From Halarchaeum grantii (GTDB lineage: Archaea; Halobacteriota; Halobacteria; Halobacteriales; Halobacteriaceae), in NCBI RefSeq assembly GCF_014647455.2, contig NZ_BMPF01000003.1, positions 62,001 to 126,000 of the forward strand: 64,000 bases of DNA. Reading direction: 5' to 3'. A program made the translations under genes and the position numbers. Below, in pieces: positions 1-8,984 of the stretch (its first letter is position 1; every line of letters starts with the position of its first letter). The notes under the pieces were generated by a model. That model was not told the DNA's origin. It did no database searches and saw nothing but the letters and a program-made list of their open reading frames with translations.

Positions 1-240
1 CCCGTGCTGATAGACGGGTCGCTGGTTCTTGATCGTCTCGCTGATCGTGAGGAACTTCAGCGATAGCTGGTATTTCCCGTCGGACTTGAATGCCAACCCG
101 TTCGCCCGCAGCGTCTGGAGGTGCGTGTACACGGTGCTCTTGTGGTACGGTGTGTCGTCGGCGAGTTCCGTGACTCCCGCACTCCCCTTCTCGAGGAGGA
201 GGTCGACGATCCGGAACAGTTTCTCGTTCGATTTGAGCAC
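1..240 (-). CDS. IclR-family transcriptional regulator, N-terminal part (cut by window edge)
   Basis: Eighty residues are visible, from a GTG start at 238-240 to the window edge. They form the winged helix-turn-helix of an IclR regulator: a first helix (NEKLFRIVDLLLEKG), then ELADDTPYHKSTVYTHLQTL as helix-turn-helix, then a wing (LAFKSDGKYQLSLKFL). The effector-binding domain lies outside the window. An in-frame stop lies 13 codons upstream of the GTG and no ATG comes between, so GTG is the best start. It is read in the same direction as the sugar ABC operon and lies just downstream of it, so local control of that operon is a reasonable inference. The family assignment is firm; the target is inferred. 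Confidence 0.8.
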   Translation of the reverse strand, partial: MLKSNEKLFRIVDLLLEKGSAGVTELADDTPYHKSTVYTHLQTLRANGLAFKSDGKYQLSLKFLTISETIKNQRPVYQHG

Positions 241-601
241 GTGTACCCCTCTACGAGTGGATACTCGTCCACGTGCTCACTAAACTCTGTCGGCACCCGT
301 GGGTGCGCCGCCTGCACTGGGGAGCGGATGACCGAACGGCCGGGCTCGCCGGTCCCCGTCGCCGGCGGGGAGTCGACGCGGGACGACGCGCGCTTCTCGG
401 CGCGGCGCTCGCGGTGGTGGGTAGGTGCTCGAACCGGATGTTCGTCGCCCTCTCGCGCAGAGAACTACACGTCCTGATGTTTCGGTATATGTTCCGATTC
501 GTCGCAGAGCACACGTGTCGGTGTCGATTCCGGTTCAGAACGGCGACAGATCGCTGCGGGGCGCGTCGAATCGTGGTGATGTCGGTTGGTTCGGTCGCCT
601 G

Positions 602-617
602 TTCTCTCTAGAGAGAA
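602..617. promoter_or_regulatory. Perfect 16-base palindrome TTCTCTCTAGAGAGAA
   Basis: A perfect palindrome centred on CTAG, 65 bases beyond the stop of the ABC ATPase gene and 362 bases upstream of the IclR start. It could be a protein-binding site. The distance from both genes leaves the role open. Confidence 0.35.
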
Positions 618-650
618 GTGGACGCCTATCCCCTTCTCGGTCGTCCGATT

Positions 651-680
651 GGACCCCGCGCCCGTCTGGGCGGGGAGTCC
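651..680 (-). terminator. GC-rich hairpin behind the ABC operon
   Basis: GGACCCCGC (651-659) pairs with GCGGGGAGTCC (670-680) with small bulges. It directly follows the stop codon of the last gene of the leftward ABC operon. There is no clear T-run, so it may stabilise the 3' end rather than stop transcription. Confidence 0.35.
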
Positions 681-681
681 G

Positions 682-1779
682 TCACGCGAGAGTCGTGGTC
701 CCCTCGGAGGCCAACGGCGGGTTGTAGACAGCGTCGTCGTTGGTGTCGAACAGATGGACGTGCTTCGGGTCGATCTCGACACCGACGGTGTCACCCGGGT
801 CGAGGTGTTTCGAGCCGTCGACTTGCGCCACGATTGTCTCGTCCAGGCCGTCGATCTCCAGGTGGATGATGTTGTACGCGCCGATCTGCTCGAACACGGT
901 CACCTCCGCGGAGAAGTCGCCGTCTCCGCTGGGGACGATGGTCAGTTCCTCGGGTCTGACTCCCAGCGTCGCGACGTCGCCCGAGATTCCGCTGGGCGCC
1001 TCGACCGAGAACGCGGCGGTCTGGAGCGTCCCGGACGCGTCGTCGTAGCGGCAGTCGAGGAAGTTCATCGAGGGGCTCCCGATGAACCCGGCGACGAAGC
1101 GGTTCGCGGGCTGCGAGTAGACGACCTCCGGGGTGTCGACCTGCTGGAGGTTCCCGTTGTTGAGAATCGCGACGCGATCCGACATCGTCATCGCCTCCTC
1201 TTGGTCGTGCGTGACGTAGATCGTCGTCGTCTGGATCTCCCGATGGAGCTGCTGGAGTTCCGCGCGCATCGACGTGCGGAGTTTCGCGTCGAGGTTCGAG
1301 AGCGGTTCGTCGAGGAGGAAGACCTCCGGGTCCCTGACGATGCTCCGCCCGAGCGCGACGCGCTGTTGTTGCCCGCCGCTGAGCGAGGGCGGGTTCTTGT
1401 CCAGATGGCCCTCGATGCCGAGCATGGAGGCGGTTTCGTCGATCCGACGCTCGATCTCCTCCCGTGAGACGCCGGTGTGATCCAACGCGAACGACATGTT
1501 CTCTCGCGCCGTCATGTGGGGGTACAGCGCGTACGCTTGGAAGACGAACGCGAGCTCGCGCTCCTGCGGGGAGGCGTACGTCACGTCCCGCCCACCGAAG
1601 TCGATGGTTCCCTCCGTCGGCGTCTCCAGGCCGGCGATCATCCGTAGCGTCGTGGTCTTCCCACACCCGGATGGGCCGACGAGCGTCAGGAACTCCCCGT
1701 CCTTGATCGTCATCGACAGGTCGTTGACCGCTACTAGGTCGTCGAAGCGCTTCGTGATGTTGCGTAGTTGTATTTCCAT
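682..1779 (-). CDS. Sugar ABC transporter ATP-binding protein (MalK/UgpC type)
   Basis: A 365-residue cytoplasmic ATPase of a CUT1 carbohydrate importer. Walker A GPSGCGKT is at residues 35-42, the Q-loop follows at VFQAYALYP, the signature LSGGQ is at 133-137, Walker B VFLLDEP at 153-159 and the switch histidine at 191. The roughly 120-residue C-terminal part is the TOBE/regulatory domain of MalK-like ATPases (TLGVRPEEL motif). It is the last gene of the leftward operon solute-binding protein - permease - permease - ATPase, 10 bases after the second permease. Energises uptake; the substrate is probably an arabinose-containing oligosaccharide, judged only from the divergent GH127 gene. Confidence 0.93.
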   Translation of the reverse strand: MEIQLRNITKRFDDLVAVNDLSMTIKDGEFLTLVGPSGCGKTTTLRMIAGLETPTEGTIDFGGRDVTYASPQERELAFVFQAYALYPHMTARENMSFALDHTGVSREEIERRIDETASMLGIEGHLDKNPPSLSGGQQQRVALGRSIVRDPEVFLLDEPLSNLDAKLRTSMRAELQQLHREIQTTTIYVTHDQEEAMTMSDRVAILNNGNLQQVDTPEVVYSQPANRFVAGFIGSPSMNFLDCRYDDASGTLQTAAFSVEAPSGISGDVATLGVRPEELTIVPSGDGDFSAEVTVFEQIGAYNIIHLEIDGLDETIVAQVDGSKHLDPGDTVGVEIDPKHVHLFDTNDDAVYNPPLASEGTTTLA

Positions 1780-1789
1780 TGTATCTCGA

Positions 1790-2662
1790 TTATTCCATTT
1801 CGAGGCCGGCGATTCCTTCGATGAACTGGTCGGAGAACAGCGCGAACAGGATGACGACCGGGAGGGTCGCCAGCGTGCTCATCGCGAAGAGTTGGTTGTA
1901 GACGGTCGCGCCGTGGATCCCCTGGAACGATTGGAGTCCGACACTGATCGTGTACAGCTGCTCCGACTGGAGGAACGTCAGTGCGAACAGGAATTCGTTC
2001 CACGTGAAGACGAAGATCAACATCCCCGTCGCCACCATTCCGGACTTCACCAGCGGAAGGATCACCTTGATGAAGATCTTCCACTCCGGGATTCCGCCGA
2101 TCCTCGCGGCTTCCTCCAAGCTCTCGGGCAGGTTCGTCATGAAGCTGTGTAGGAGGAAGACGGAGAACGCGAGGAAGAACGTGCTGTAGACGAGGATCAG
2201 CCCCACTCGCGTGTCGACGAGGCCGAGACTCGCCAGCAGGTTGTACAGGGGAATGAGGAGGATCTGCGCCGGGATCATCAACAGCCCCAGGAACAGCAGG
2301 TAGACCGGGTTCGAGCCGGGGAAGTCGAAGCGGGCGAGCGCGTAGGCCGCCGGCGTCGAGATCGCGAGCGCCACCACGGTCGACCCGCCGCTGATCAGCA
2401 TCGTGTTCAGGAACCACTGCCCCCACGGCCCGGTCTGCCACGCCGACAGGTACGGCTCGATCGTCGCCGGACTCGGAACGAGCGCCGGTGGGAAGACCCC
2501 GATCTGTGAGGACCCCTTCAGGCTCGTCGCCACCATCCAGTAGAGCGGAACCAGCACGAAGAGCGCCGCGAGCACGACCCCGACGTAGCGGAGGCCGCGC
2601 TCCCACGCGACGCCCTCGCGATCCGGATCGAACAGCCCGCTGATGCGATCGGCGACGCTCAT
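1790..2662 (-). CDS. Sugar ABC transporter permease (MalG/UgpE type)
   Basis: A 290-residue inner-membrane permease with six predicted hydrophobic segments. The EAA loop that docks the ATPase is visible as EEAARIGGIPEWKIFIKVILP in the second half. The family is the CUT1 MalG/UgpE branch, typically 270-300 residues, so it is full length. Its ATG overlaps the TGA of the upstream permease by four bases (ATGA), which points to translational coupling and equal amounts of both permeases. Confidence 0.92.
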   Translation of the reverse strand: MSVADRISGLFDPDREGVAWERGLRYVGVVLAALFVLVPLYWMVATSLKGSSQIGVFPPALVPSPATIEPYLSAWQTGPWGQWFLNTMLISGGSTVVALAISTPAAYALARFDFPGSNPVYLLFLGLLMIPAQILLIPLYNLLASLGLVDTRVGLILVYSTFFLAFSVFLLHSFMTNLPESLEEAARIGGIPEWKIFIKVILPLVKSGMVATGMLIFVFTWNEFLFALTFLQSEQLYTISVGLQSFQGIHGATVYNQLFAMSTLATLPVVILFALFSDQFIEGIAGLEME

Positions 2663-3570
2663 ATCTCCGTCCCTCCGGATAGCTTGATCACGATAATCGA
2701 GAGCACGAGCGACAGCCCGAAGAGGATGAACCCGTACGCGGCACCCTTCCCGAAGTTGAAGTAGCTGAACGCGACCTTGTAGAAGTGCGTGGACAGGATC
2801 TCGCTGGAGTTCGAGGGGCCGCCGCCGGTCATGACGTAGACGTGGGCGAACGCGCGAACGGTGTCGATGATCCCGAGGACGACCGTGATCAGTATCGCCG
2901 GCTTGAGTAGCGGCAGCGTGATGTGCCGGAACATCGCCCAGCGGGATTTCCCCATGATCTTCGCCGCCTCGTAGACGTCACTGGGAAGCCCCTGCAGGCC
3001 GGCGAGGAGGATCACCATGTAGTAGCCCGTCCGCTTCCAGGCGACCATCAGCATCACGCTCGGGAGCGAGAGGGTCACCGAGTTTAGGAACCGCGCCGGC
3101 TCTTGGATGATCCCGATGGTCACTAGCGCCCAGTTCACGAGACCGTCGGGACTGAGCAGCCAACTGAAGACGATCCCGGACACGACGATGGGGACGACGA
3201 CCGGGACGAAGATCAGCGATCGGAGGAAGGACTGGCCCTTGATGCCACGGTTGATCATCATCGCGAGCCCGAGTCCGAGAACGAGCGGCACGATGATCAT
3301 CCCGATACTGAAGATGAGCGTGTTCTTCGCCGCCACCCAGAACAGCGGGTCGGTTACGACGGCGACGTAGTTGTCCAGCCCGACCCATCTCGCTTCGCCG
3401 CCGAGCGTGACGACCTCCTGAAAGCTCAGGATGAACGTGTCCACGAGCGGATACGCCATGAACACGGCGATCATCACGAACGCGGGAAGCAAGTAGAGGT
3501 ACGGCCGCCACTCTCGCCGGCCCTGAGCGGGCGTTAGCTTCCCGAGCAGCCTATCTTGTATTTCGGTCAT
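2659..3570 (-). CDS. Sugar ABC transporter permease (MalF/UgpA type)
   Basis: A 303-residue membrane protein with a cytoplasmic N-terminus (TPAQGRREWRPYLYLLPAF) and six hydrophobic segments. The coupling loop reads YEAAKIMGKSRWAMFRHITLP. It is the partner of the following permease. The start ATG at 3568-3570 lies 33 bases after the solute-binding protein stop. Length and motif match the UgpA branch of CUT1 importers. Confidence 0.92.
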   Translation of the reverse strand: MTEIQDRLLGKLTPAQGRREWRPYLYLLPAFVMIAVFMAYPLVDTFILSFQEVVTLGGEARWVGLDNYVAVVTDPLFWVAAKNTLIFSIGMIIVPLVLGLGLAMMINRGIKGQSFLRSLIFVPVVVPIVVSGIVFSWLLSPDGLVNWALVTIGIIQEPARFLNSVTLSLPSVMLMVAWKRTGYYMVILLAGLQGLPSDVYEAAKIMGKSRWAMFRHITLPLLKPAILITVVLGIIDTVRAFAHVYVMTGGGPSNSSEILSTHFYKVAFSYFNFGKGAAYGFILFGLSLVLSIIVIKLSGGTEI

Positions 3571-3603
3571 GTTTGATGTATTGGACGACAGTGAGGACGC
3601 AGA

Positions 3604-4899
3604 TCAACCCTGTAGGATACCGTCGATCTTCGACTTCGCCTCCGAGAGGGCGGGTTCGACATCCTGCTCACCCAGTAGCGCCCGGGCCAGCGCGTTGTTC
3701 AGGGGGTCCTGCATCTCGATGGTTTTCGGGTGCATCGGCGGCGCGTGTCCCTGCTCCATCGCGCGGGTGAACGCGTCGTATAGGCGGCTGTTCTGCTCGA
3801 CGAACTCCGTTTCGAGGCCGCTCTGTCGCGGCGGGAGGTATCCGATGTCCTCGACCGTCGTCCGCATGCCGTCCTCGGACTGCGACCAGCGGACGAACTC
3901 CTTCGCGGCGTCGAACTTCCGCTCGTTCTCCGTGATCTGCTCGGGGATGACGATGCAGTTGCCGCCGAGGAAACTCGACTGCGTCCCGCCCTCGGGCTTG
4001 GGGAACATCGCGGTGGCCATGTCGTCCCAGACGTCGGGTGCTTGATCCTCGATGTGGGAGATGAACCCGGCGGAGTACGCCATCGACGTCTCCCCGTTCA
4101 TGAAGGACTGCAACGTCCACGTGTCGTTGGACGTCGGGTCCGTGCACAGGTCCTCCTCGACCATCGTCTTGAAGAAGTTGACGGCGTCGATCGCGGGTTG
4201 CTCGTCGATCAGACACTCCGTCATCTCCTCGTTGAACAGCTTGCCGCCGCCGGCCCAGACGTGGGGCATGAAGAAGAACAGCTCCAGTCCGAGGGAGTTC
4301 GAGCCCGCCAGATTGAGCGAGAGGGGCGTGTGGTCCGTGTTGTCCCTGATCGCCCGCGACGCGTCGAGGAACTCCTGGAAGGTCTCCGGCGGGCTCTCGG
4401 GGTCGAGTCCGGCCTCCTCGAAGTGTGACTTGTTGTAGACGTAGACGCTGCAGTCGATCCAGAACGGGAGCGCGCGGACCGTGTCGTTCCACGTGGTGAA
4501 GTCGGGAGTCAACGGGTCGAAGTAGTCGTCGTGCCCGAGGCCGTCGTAGAACGACCCGAGGTCCGAGAGCGCTCCGAGCTGGGAGAATCGCGGCAGGTAG
4601 ATCACGTCGAGACCGACCACCTCGGGCGCGTTCCCCGCGTTGATCTCCGAGATCAGCGAGCGGTATTTCTCCTCGGGAGGCTGGATACTCGCCGTCACCT
4701 CGATGTCCTCGTGAGTCTCGTTGAATCCCGGTTCGTACGCGGCCATCGGGTCGTCGCGCTCACGGAGCGTGATCTGGACGGGTCCCGAGTTCGAGCCGTC
4801 TCCGTTCCCACTGCTGTTTCCGGTACTACAGCCGGCCAGACCGACTGCTCCTGCCGTCGTGATGCCTTGCAGTAGCCGCCGCCTGTTAATTTCTCGCAT
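3604..4899 (-). CDS. Extracellular sugar-binding lipoprotein of ABC transporter
   Basis: A 431-residue type 1 extracellular solute-binding protein. The N-terminus carries a Tat-type RRRLL at residues 6-10 and a lipobox LAGC at 21-24, followed by a Ser/Asn/Gly-rich linker, so it is predicted to be exported folded and lipid-anchored. The start at 4899 is preferred over an in-frame ATG at 4926: the later one gives a normal Tat signal, and a TATA-like stretch on the minus strand (ATTTTTAAT, 4925-4933) sits about 30 bases upstream, as for a leaderless mRNA. It opens the importer operon and is divergent from the GH127 gene. Confidence 0.92.
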   Translation of the reverse strand: MREINRRRLLQGITTAGAVGLAGCSTGNSSGNGDGSNSGPVQITLRERDDPMAAYEPGFNETHEDIEVTASIQPPEEKYRSLISEINAGNAPEVVGLDVIYLPRFSQLGALSDLGSFYDGLGHDDYFDPLTPDFTTWNDTVRALPFWIDCSVYVYNKSHFEEAGLDPESPPETFQEFLDASRAIRDNTDHTPLSLNLAGSNSLGLELFFFMPHVWAGGGKLFNEEMTECLIDEQPAIDAVNFFKTMVEEDLCTDPTSNDTWTLQSFMNGETSMAYSAGFISHIEDQAPDVWDDMATAMFPKPEGGTQSSFLGGNCIVIPEQITENERKFDAAKEFVRWSQSEDGMRTTVEDIGYLPPRQSGLETEFVEQNSRLYDAFTRAMEQGHAPPMHPKTIEMQDPLNNALARALLGEQDVEPALSEAKSKIDGILQG

Positions 4900-5147
4900 G
4901 CAATCTGGACAGTCACGATAGTACATTAAAAATCTTTCCCCGGGGCGGTTCGGACTGCTGCGTGGTCACGCGTACCGCCTCGTCGTTGGGAATACCCGTC
5001 ACAGAACGGCCGACCCGTTCTTCCACCACCTCCAGTTTCGTTCCTCGGCCGCCGTACGACCGGTGACCACGGCCGAACCAATACTGACTCGGCGCGGAGT
5101 ACGACCCTCCCAAACGTTTATTATCTTTGCTTAGTCGGGTTTAAGTG
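4900..5147. promoter_or_regulatory. Divergent promoter region of ABC operon and GH127 gene
   Basis: The region holds two TATA-like boxes facing away from each other: minus-strand TTTTTAAT at 4925-4932 for the ABC operon and TTTATTA at 5117-5123 for the GH127 gene. Each is 25-33 bases before its start codon, so both mRNAs are probably leaderless. A shared regulator binding between them is likely, but no clear repeat was found. Confidence 0.6.
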
Positions 5148-7070
5148 ATGTCTGAGCAGCGAAAGCCGTTGTCGATCGGGAGTGTCGAGATCGAGGATGA
5201 CTTCTGGCGACAGCGCCGCGAAGTCAACCGCGAGAAGACGATCGAGTACCAGTATCAACAGCTTCGAGAGTCCGGGACGCTGGAAAACTTCCGGCGCGCC
5301 AGCGAGGGCGAGAGCGGTGGTCACAACGGCATGTGGTTCCAGGACTCGGACGCCTACAAGTGGCTGGAGGCGGCGAGCTACGTGCTGGCCACCCGCGACG
5401 ACCCCGAGTTGAGGGAGCGAGTCGAGGAGGTCATCGAGCTGGTGGGGGCGGCCCAAGAGGAGGACGGCTACCTGAACACGTACTTCGCGCTCGAGGAGCC
5501 GGAGAAGCGGTGGACGAACCTGAACATGATGCACGAACTCTACTGCGCGGGCCACCTGATCGAGGCGGCCGTCGCCCACCACCGCGCGACCGGCGAGACG
5601 TCGCTCCTCGCCGTCGCGACCGACCTCGCCGACCACATCGACCGAACGTTCGAGGACGACGTTGATGGCGCGCCGGGGCACCAGGAGATCGAACTCGCGC
5701 TGATGGAGCTCGCCGACGTCACCGACGAGGAGCGCTACCGCGACCTCGCGCAGTACTTCGTCGACATCCGCGGCCACAACGACCGACTCGCCTGGGAGTT
5801 CGCGAACATCGAGGAAATCGCGGGGTACGACCCGGACGACGACGAGGGCGGTATCGCCGGGCAGGCCGTGAACGTGTTCCTCGAGGACGGCGAGTACGAC
5901 GGCAGCTACGCCCAAGCACACGCGCCGCTGCGTGAACAGGAGACCGTCGAAGGCCACTCCGTCCGGGCGATGTACTACTTCGCCGGTGCCACCGACGTCG
6001 CCGTCGAGACGGGCGACGACGACCTCCTCCAGCATCTCGATCTGCTCTGGCGGAACATGACGGAAAAGCGCATGTACGTCACCGGCGGCATCGGGTCCCA
6101 GCACGTCGGCGAGCGGTTCACGACGGACTACGACCTCCCGAACGACACCGCCTACGCCGAGACGTGTGCAGCGATCGGGAGCATCTTTTGGAACCAGCGC
6201 CTGTTCGAGGAGACCGGGGAGTCGAAGTACGTCGACCTCATCGAGCGGCAGTTGTACAACGCCACGCTCGTGGGTGTCTCGCTGGACGGGACGGAGTTCT
6301 TCTACGACAACGTCCTGGAGAGCGACGGCTCCCACGACCGCGAGGGCTGGTTCGAGTGCGCGTGCTGTCCGCCGAACATCGCGCGCCTGATCGCGTCCCT
6401 CGAACGGTATCTCTATGCGGTCGACGACGACGGTCTCTACGTCAACCAGTACGTCAGCGGGACCGCGACGCCGACGATCGACGGGACGACCGCGACGGTG
6501 ACACAGACGACCGACTTCCCTTGGGAGGGCACGGTCGAACTCGACGTGGAGACCCCCGAGGAGGCGGAGTTCGCCGTCAGACTCCGCGTCCCCGAGTGGT
6601 GTACGGACGTGTCCGTCTCCGTGAACGGGACCTCGGTCGCCGTCGACGCGGACGAGGACTACGTCACGCTCGATCGAGTCTGGGACGACGACCGAATCAC
6701 CGCCGAGTTCGAGATGGACGTACAGGTGCTCGAAGCGCATCCGGAGGTGGAAGCCGACAGCGGGCGCGTCGCCTTACAGCGCGGCCCCCTCGTCTACTGC
6801 GTCGAGGGCGTCGATAACGACCGGCCGCTGCATCAGTACGCGATCGACCCGGAGACGGAGTTCGACGTGACGTACCGCGAGGACCTTCTCGACGGGGTCG
6901 CCACCCTGGACGCGACGGCGACCGTCCCCGCGAAGGACGGCTGGGACGGGGAGCTCTATCGGTCGGCCGACGAGACCGACGAGACGACCGCCCCGATCAC
7001 CGCCGTGCCGTACTACGCGTGGAACAACCGGGGGCCGAACCGGATGCAGGTCTGGATCCGGGAGGCGTAG
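5148..7070 (+). CDS. GH127 beta-L-arabinofuranosidase family protein
   Basis: About 640 residues, the usual length of GH127 (formerly DUF1680). This family hydrolyses beta-L-arabinofuranosides with a zinc-bound cysteine nucleophile. The diagnostic residues are present: E338-T-C340 in AYAETCAAIG and C406-C407 in ECACCPPN, the equivalents of the Glu, Cys, Cys, Cys zinc and nucleophile set known from the Bifidobacterium enzyme. An (alpha/alpha)6-barrel fills the first two thirds and beta-sandwich sequence the rest. There is no signal peptide, so it should act in the cytoplasm on imported sugar. Start ATG at 5148; a GTG three bases earlier is also in frame. It is divergent from the importer operon. 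Confidence 0.9.
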   Translation: MSEQRKPLSIGSVEIEDDFWRQRREVNREKTIEYQYQQLRESGTLENFRRASEGESGGHNGMWFQDSDAYKWLEAASYVLATRDDPELRERVEEVIELVGAAQEEDGYLNTYFALEEPEKRWTNLNMMHELYCAGHLIEAAVAHHRATGETSLLAVATDLADHIDRTFEDDVDGAPGHQEIELALMELADVTDEERYRDLAQYFVDIRGHNDRLAWEFANIEEIAGYDPDDDEGGIAGQAVNVFLEDGEYDGSYAQAHAPLREQETVEGHSVRAMYYFAGATDVAVETGDDDLLQHLDLLWRNMTEKRMYVTGGIGSQHVGERFTTDYDLPNDTAYAETCAAIGSIFWNQRLFEETGESKYVDLIERQLYNATLVGVSLDGTEFFYDNVLESDGSHDREGWFECACCPPNIARLIASLERYLYAVDDDGLYVNQYVSGTATPTIDGTTATVTQTTDFPWEGTVELDVETPEEAEFAVRLRVPEWCTDVSVSVNGTSVAVDADEDYVTLDRVWDDDRITAEFEMDVQVLEAHPEVEADSGRVALQRGPLVYCVEGVDNDRPLHQYAIDPETEFDVTYREDLLDGVATLDATATVPAKDGWDGELYRSADETDETTAPITAVPYYAWNNRGPNRMQVWIREA

Positions 7071-7185
7071 TGGCCGCCCGCTCGGTCGGGGCGCTCCCGG
7101 CCGCCTGATTCCCCGTCGCGGCCTGATCGGATCGGCCTCGTGGCGGAGTACCGTTCGCGGGCGCTTCCTGCCGCCCTCCGAGTCA

Positions 7186-7200
7186 TTTACTCACAGTAAA
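7186..7200. promoter_or_regulatory. Inverted repeat TTTACT-CAC-AGTAAA
   Basis: Perfect 6-base arms around a 3-base centre, 116 bases behind the GH127 stop. A similar looser repeat, GTTTA-N7-TAAAC, is at 7378-7394. Binding sites or short hairpins; role unknown. Confidence 0.3.
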
Positions 7201-7464
7201 CGCCCGCCGTCGTCCGAGCGGACCGTGTCCGAACGTCCGGTCGTTCGGGCAGGGCCCGAACAACTTCCGCTTCCCGTAGTGCCACCGCAAATATACCTTA
7301 TTATTGGTTATATGGGGTGCTGTCGCGCGCCCTCGACGGGACCCGACCGAATCGGTTGTAACTGGCGCGACACCGATGTTTACTCTCGATAAACGGAGGG
7401 ACAGGACCGCTCGACTCACGACCGTGCCGACGGACGGCCTTCACACGCCACACCGACCCAAGAA

Positions 7465-7532
7465 TTACACCGATACGTGTGTAATGATTGCTGCGAGCGT
7501 CCCACCCAGACGTTACACCGGTAGTACTGTAA
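7465..7532. promoter_or_regulatory. Two copies of a 20-base inverted repeat
   Basis: TTACACCGATACGTGTGTAA (7465-7484) and TTACACCGGTAGTACTGTAA (7513-7532) share TTACACCG(A/G)TA at the left and TGTAA at the right. Both are 20 bases and imperfectly palindromic. They start 48 bases apart, between four and five helical turns. This is the pattern of a dimeric repressor or activator bound twice. No gene start is within 700 bases on the plus strand, so the regulated transcript is unknown. Confidence 0.4.
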
Positions 7533-8287
7533 GAAGCGTGTTGCCGGATTCGCTGACCCCTCCCGTGCACGGCGCCAGTCGCCGGAGTTGGGGTTCAACG
7601 AGCCCCGGTGCTCGCCCGATCGACGACCGACGTGCCACACACAACCCATGCCCCATTAATATACGAAAATAGACTGTTTAGAAATACTATCGATATTCTA
7701 TCAAACAATAGTATACTCACGTATTCTCTGGCCGTCTCCGTGCCGGTCACACATCAACATCTGGCAGAAGCGAGAAAAAACACCACTATCGACCACATTA
7801 TACCGGAAATATGTCTCTAAATTTTCTGGTCCAGAATGACCTACCACACTCTTCGGATCTCTTTTCCGGGCACTCTCTCACTCCGCGTGGGTTTTTACGC
7901 TGGTCTTTCCTAACAACCAGCTCATATCGTATCCGCTCTCATATCTCCCCTATCCGGGAAATTCTCGTATTGCGACCGCTCGGCTCCTCCAGCGAAACCG
8001 ATCGCTGAACCGATTGGACTGTCGGTCCTGACTCGTGGCTTCTCTCCCCACTTATCACTCTCACAGGTATATTAGCAAAATGTCTATTTACCTCTCAGAT
8101 TCTGTGATCCGACCCATCCACCTACTGTCGGCCGACCGTTCGATACCTGATTTGAGGTGGTCTGTTGTCTCTGATCGAACGCGCGATCCGGGCCCCCTCG
8201 GGGTCGGCCCACCTCGACGTCCGCCATCACGACGCTCGTCCTCCGAACGCCCACAGGGCTATCCGACTGGGGCACCTCCTGTTTCGG

Positions 8288-8887
8288 ATGGCAGACGACA
8301 AACGCGGTCGCGAGAAGCAGGCCCGGGACGCCGAGCGACGCCAGCAGGAGCGCGACATCGAAACCGAACTGGAGCGCGGCGACGAGCGCGAACCGCCGGT
8401 CGACGTCGTGGAGCGCGACGCGTTCGAGGTCGACCTCGACGCGATCCAGTTCCCGGCGACGGGCGCGGAGGTCGTCGCGGAAGTCGGCGACCACACGGTG
8501 GAGTCGGCGGCGAATCGCTACACCGTTCGGGACCTCGTTCCGGAGACGGACGCCGAGCGCTTCGACTCGCCGGCGGCCGTCCGAGTGCAGGTGCGGCGAC
8601 CGACCGTCGCGGCGGCGATGACGCGCGTCATCGAGGCGAGCGAGACGCTGCCGAACGCGGAGTTCGGGTGGTCACAGCGCAACGCCTACGAGCTCACGTT
8701 CGCGGCCCTCGTCGCGGCCGACGCCCAGGACGACGACGCGGGCGTCACCGCTGTCTGCGACTGGGTCGTCGAACGCGTCCGCAAAAAGAACGCGCTCCCG
8801 ACGTCGCGGGAGGTTCGGCGCCACGCGGCGTCGTTCTGCCGGGAGAACGGCTACGCGGTCCGCGACGACGAGTGGCTCGGGATCTAG
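8288..8887 (+). CDS. Conserved haloarchaeal protein of unknown function
   Basis: 199 residues. The N-terminus is a charged helix (MADDKRGREKQARDAERRQQERDI, residues 1-24 in outline), then an acidic mixed domain containing FPATGAEVVAEVGDHTVES and a C-terminus ending RENGYAVRDDEWLGI. The pattern resembles a protein found widely in haloarchaea, but I cannot assign a function. The internal ATG at 8288 is chosen over an upstream in-frame start because the preceding codons read as Arg/Pro-rich non-coding sequence and the charged helix is the usual beginning. No membrane segment or signal peptide. It stands alone after the AT-rich gap. Confidence 0.75.
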   Translation: MADDKRGREKQARDAERRQQERDIETELERGDEREPPVDVVERDAFEVDLDAIQFPATGAEVVAEVGDHTVESAANRYTVRDLVPETDAERFDSPAAVRVQVRRPTVAAAMTRVIEASETLPNAEFGWSQRNAYELTFAALVAADAQDDDAGVTAVCDWVVERVRKKNALPTSREVRRHAASFCRENGYAVRDDEWLGI

Positions 8888-8984
8888 GTCGGCACCACTG
8901 ACTGCGACACGCGCGTCGGCCAACCCCCGTATGCCGGTCGCCGACCGGCCGTGAGCGGCCTCCGGGTTCCTCCCGGTCGGCTCG

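Larger units (their letters stand above)
241..681. other. Intergenic region between IclR gene and ABC operon
   Basis: No convincing gene is seen; open frames here are arginine-rich shadows. It must hold the promoter of the IclR gene. It also contains a perfect 16-base palindrome at 602-617 and a hairpin right behind the ABC ATPase stop codon. Confidence 0.5.
7071..8287. other. Gene-poor 1.2-kb region with AT-rich core
   Basis: No supported gene is seen on either strand. The first part is GC-rich with operator-like inverted repeats. About 7640-8130 is distinctly AT-richer than the rest of the window, with runs such as TTAATATACGAAAATAG and TATTAGCAAAATG. It may be a regulatory zone, the edge of acquired DNA, a decayed gene or an unannotated RNA. 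It separates the sugar-uptake locus from chromosomal housekeeping-like genes. Confidence 0.5.

Noticed and set aside
5121-6740. 539-residue open frame antisense to the GH127 gene
   Set aside because: Runs opposite a gene with clear catalytic motifs; composition is Val/Asp/Arg-rich shadow sequence with no recognisable domain.
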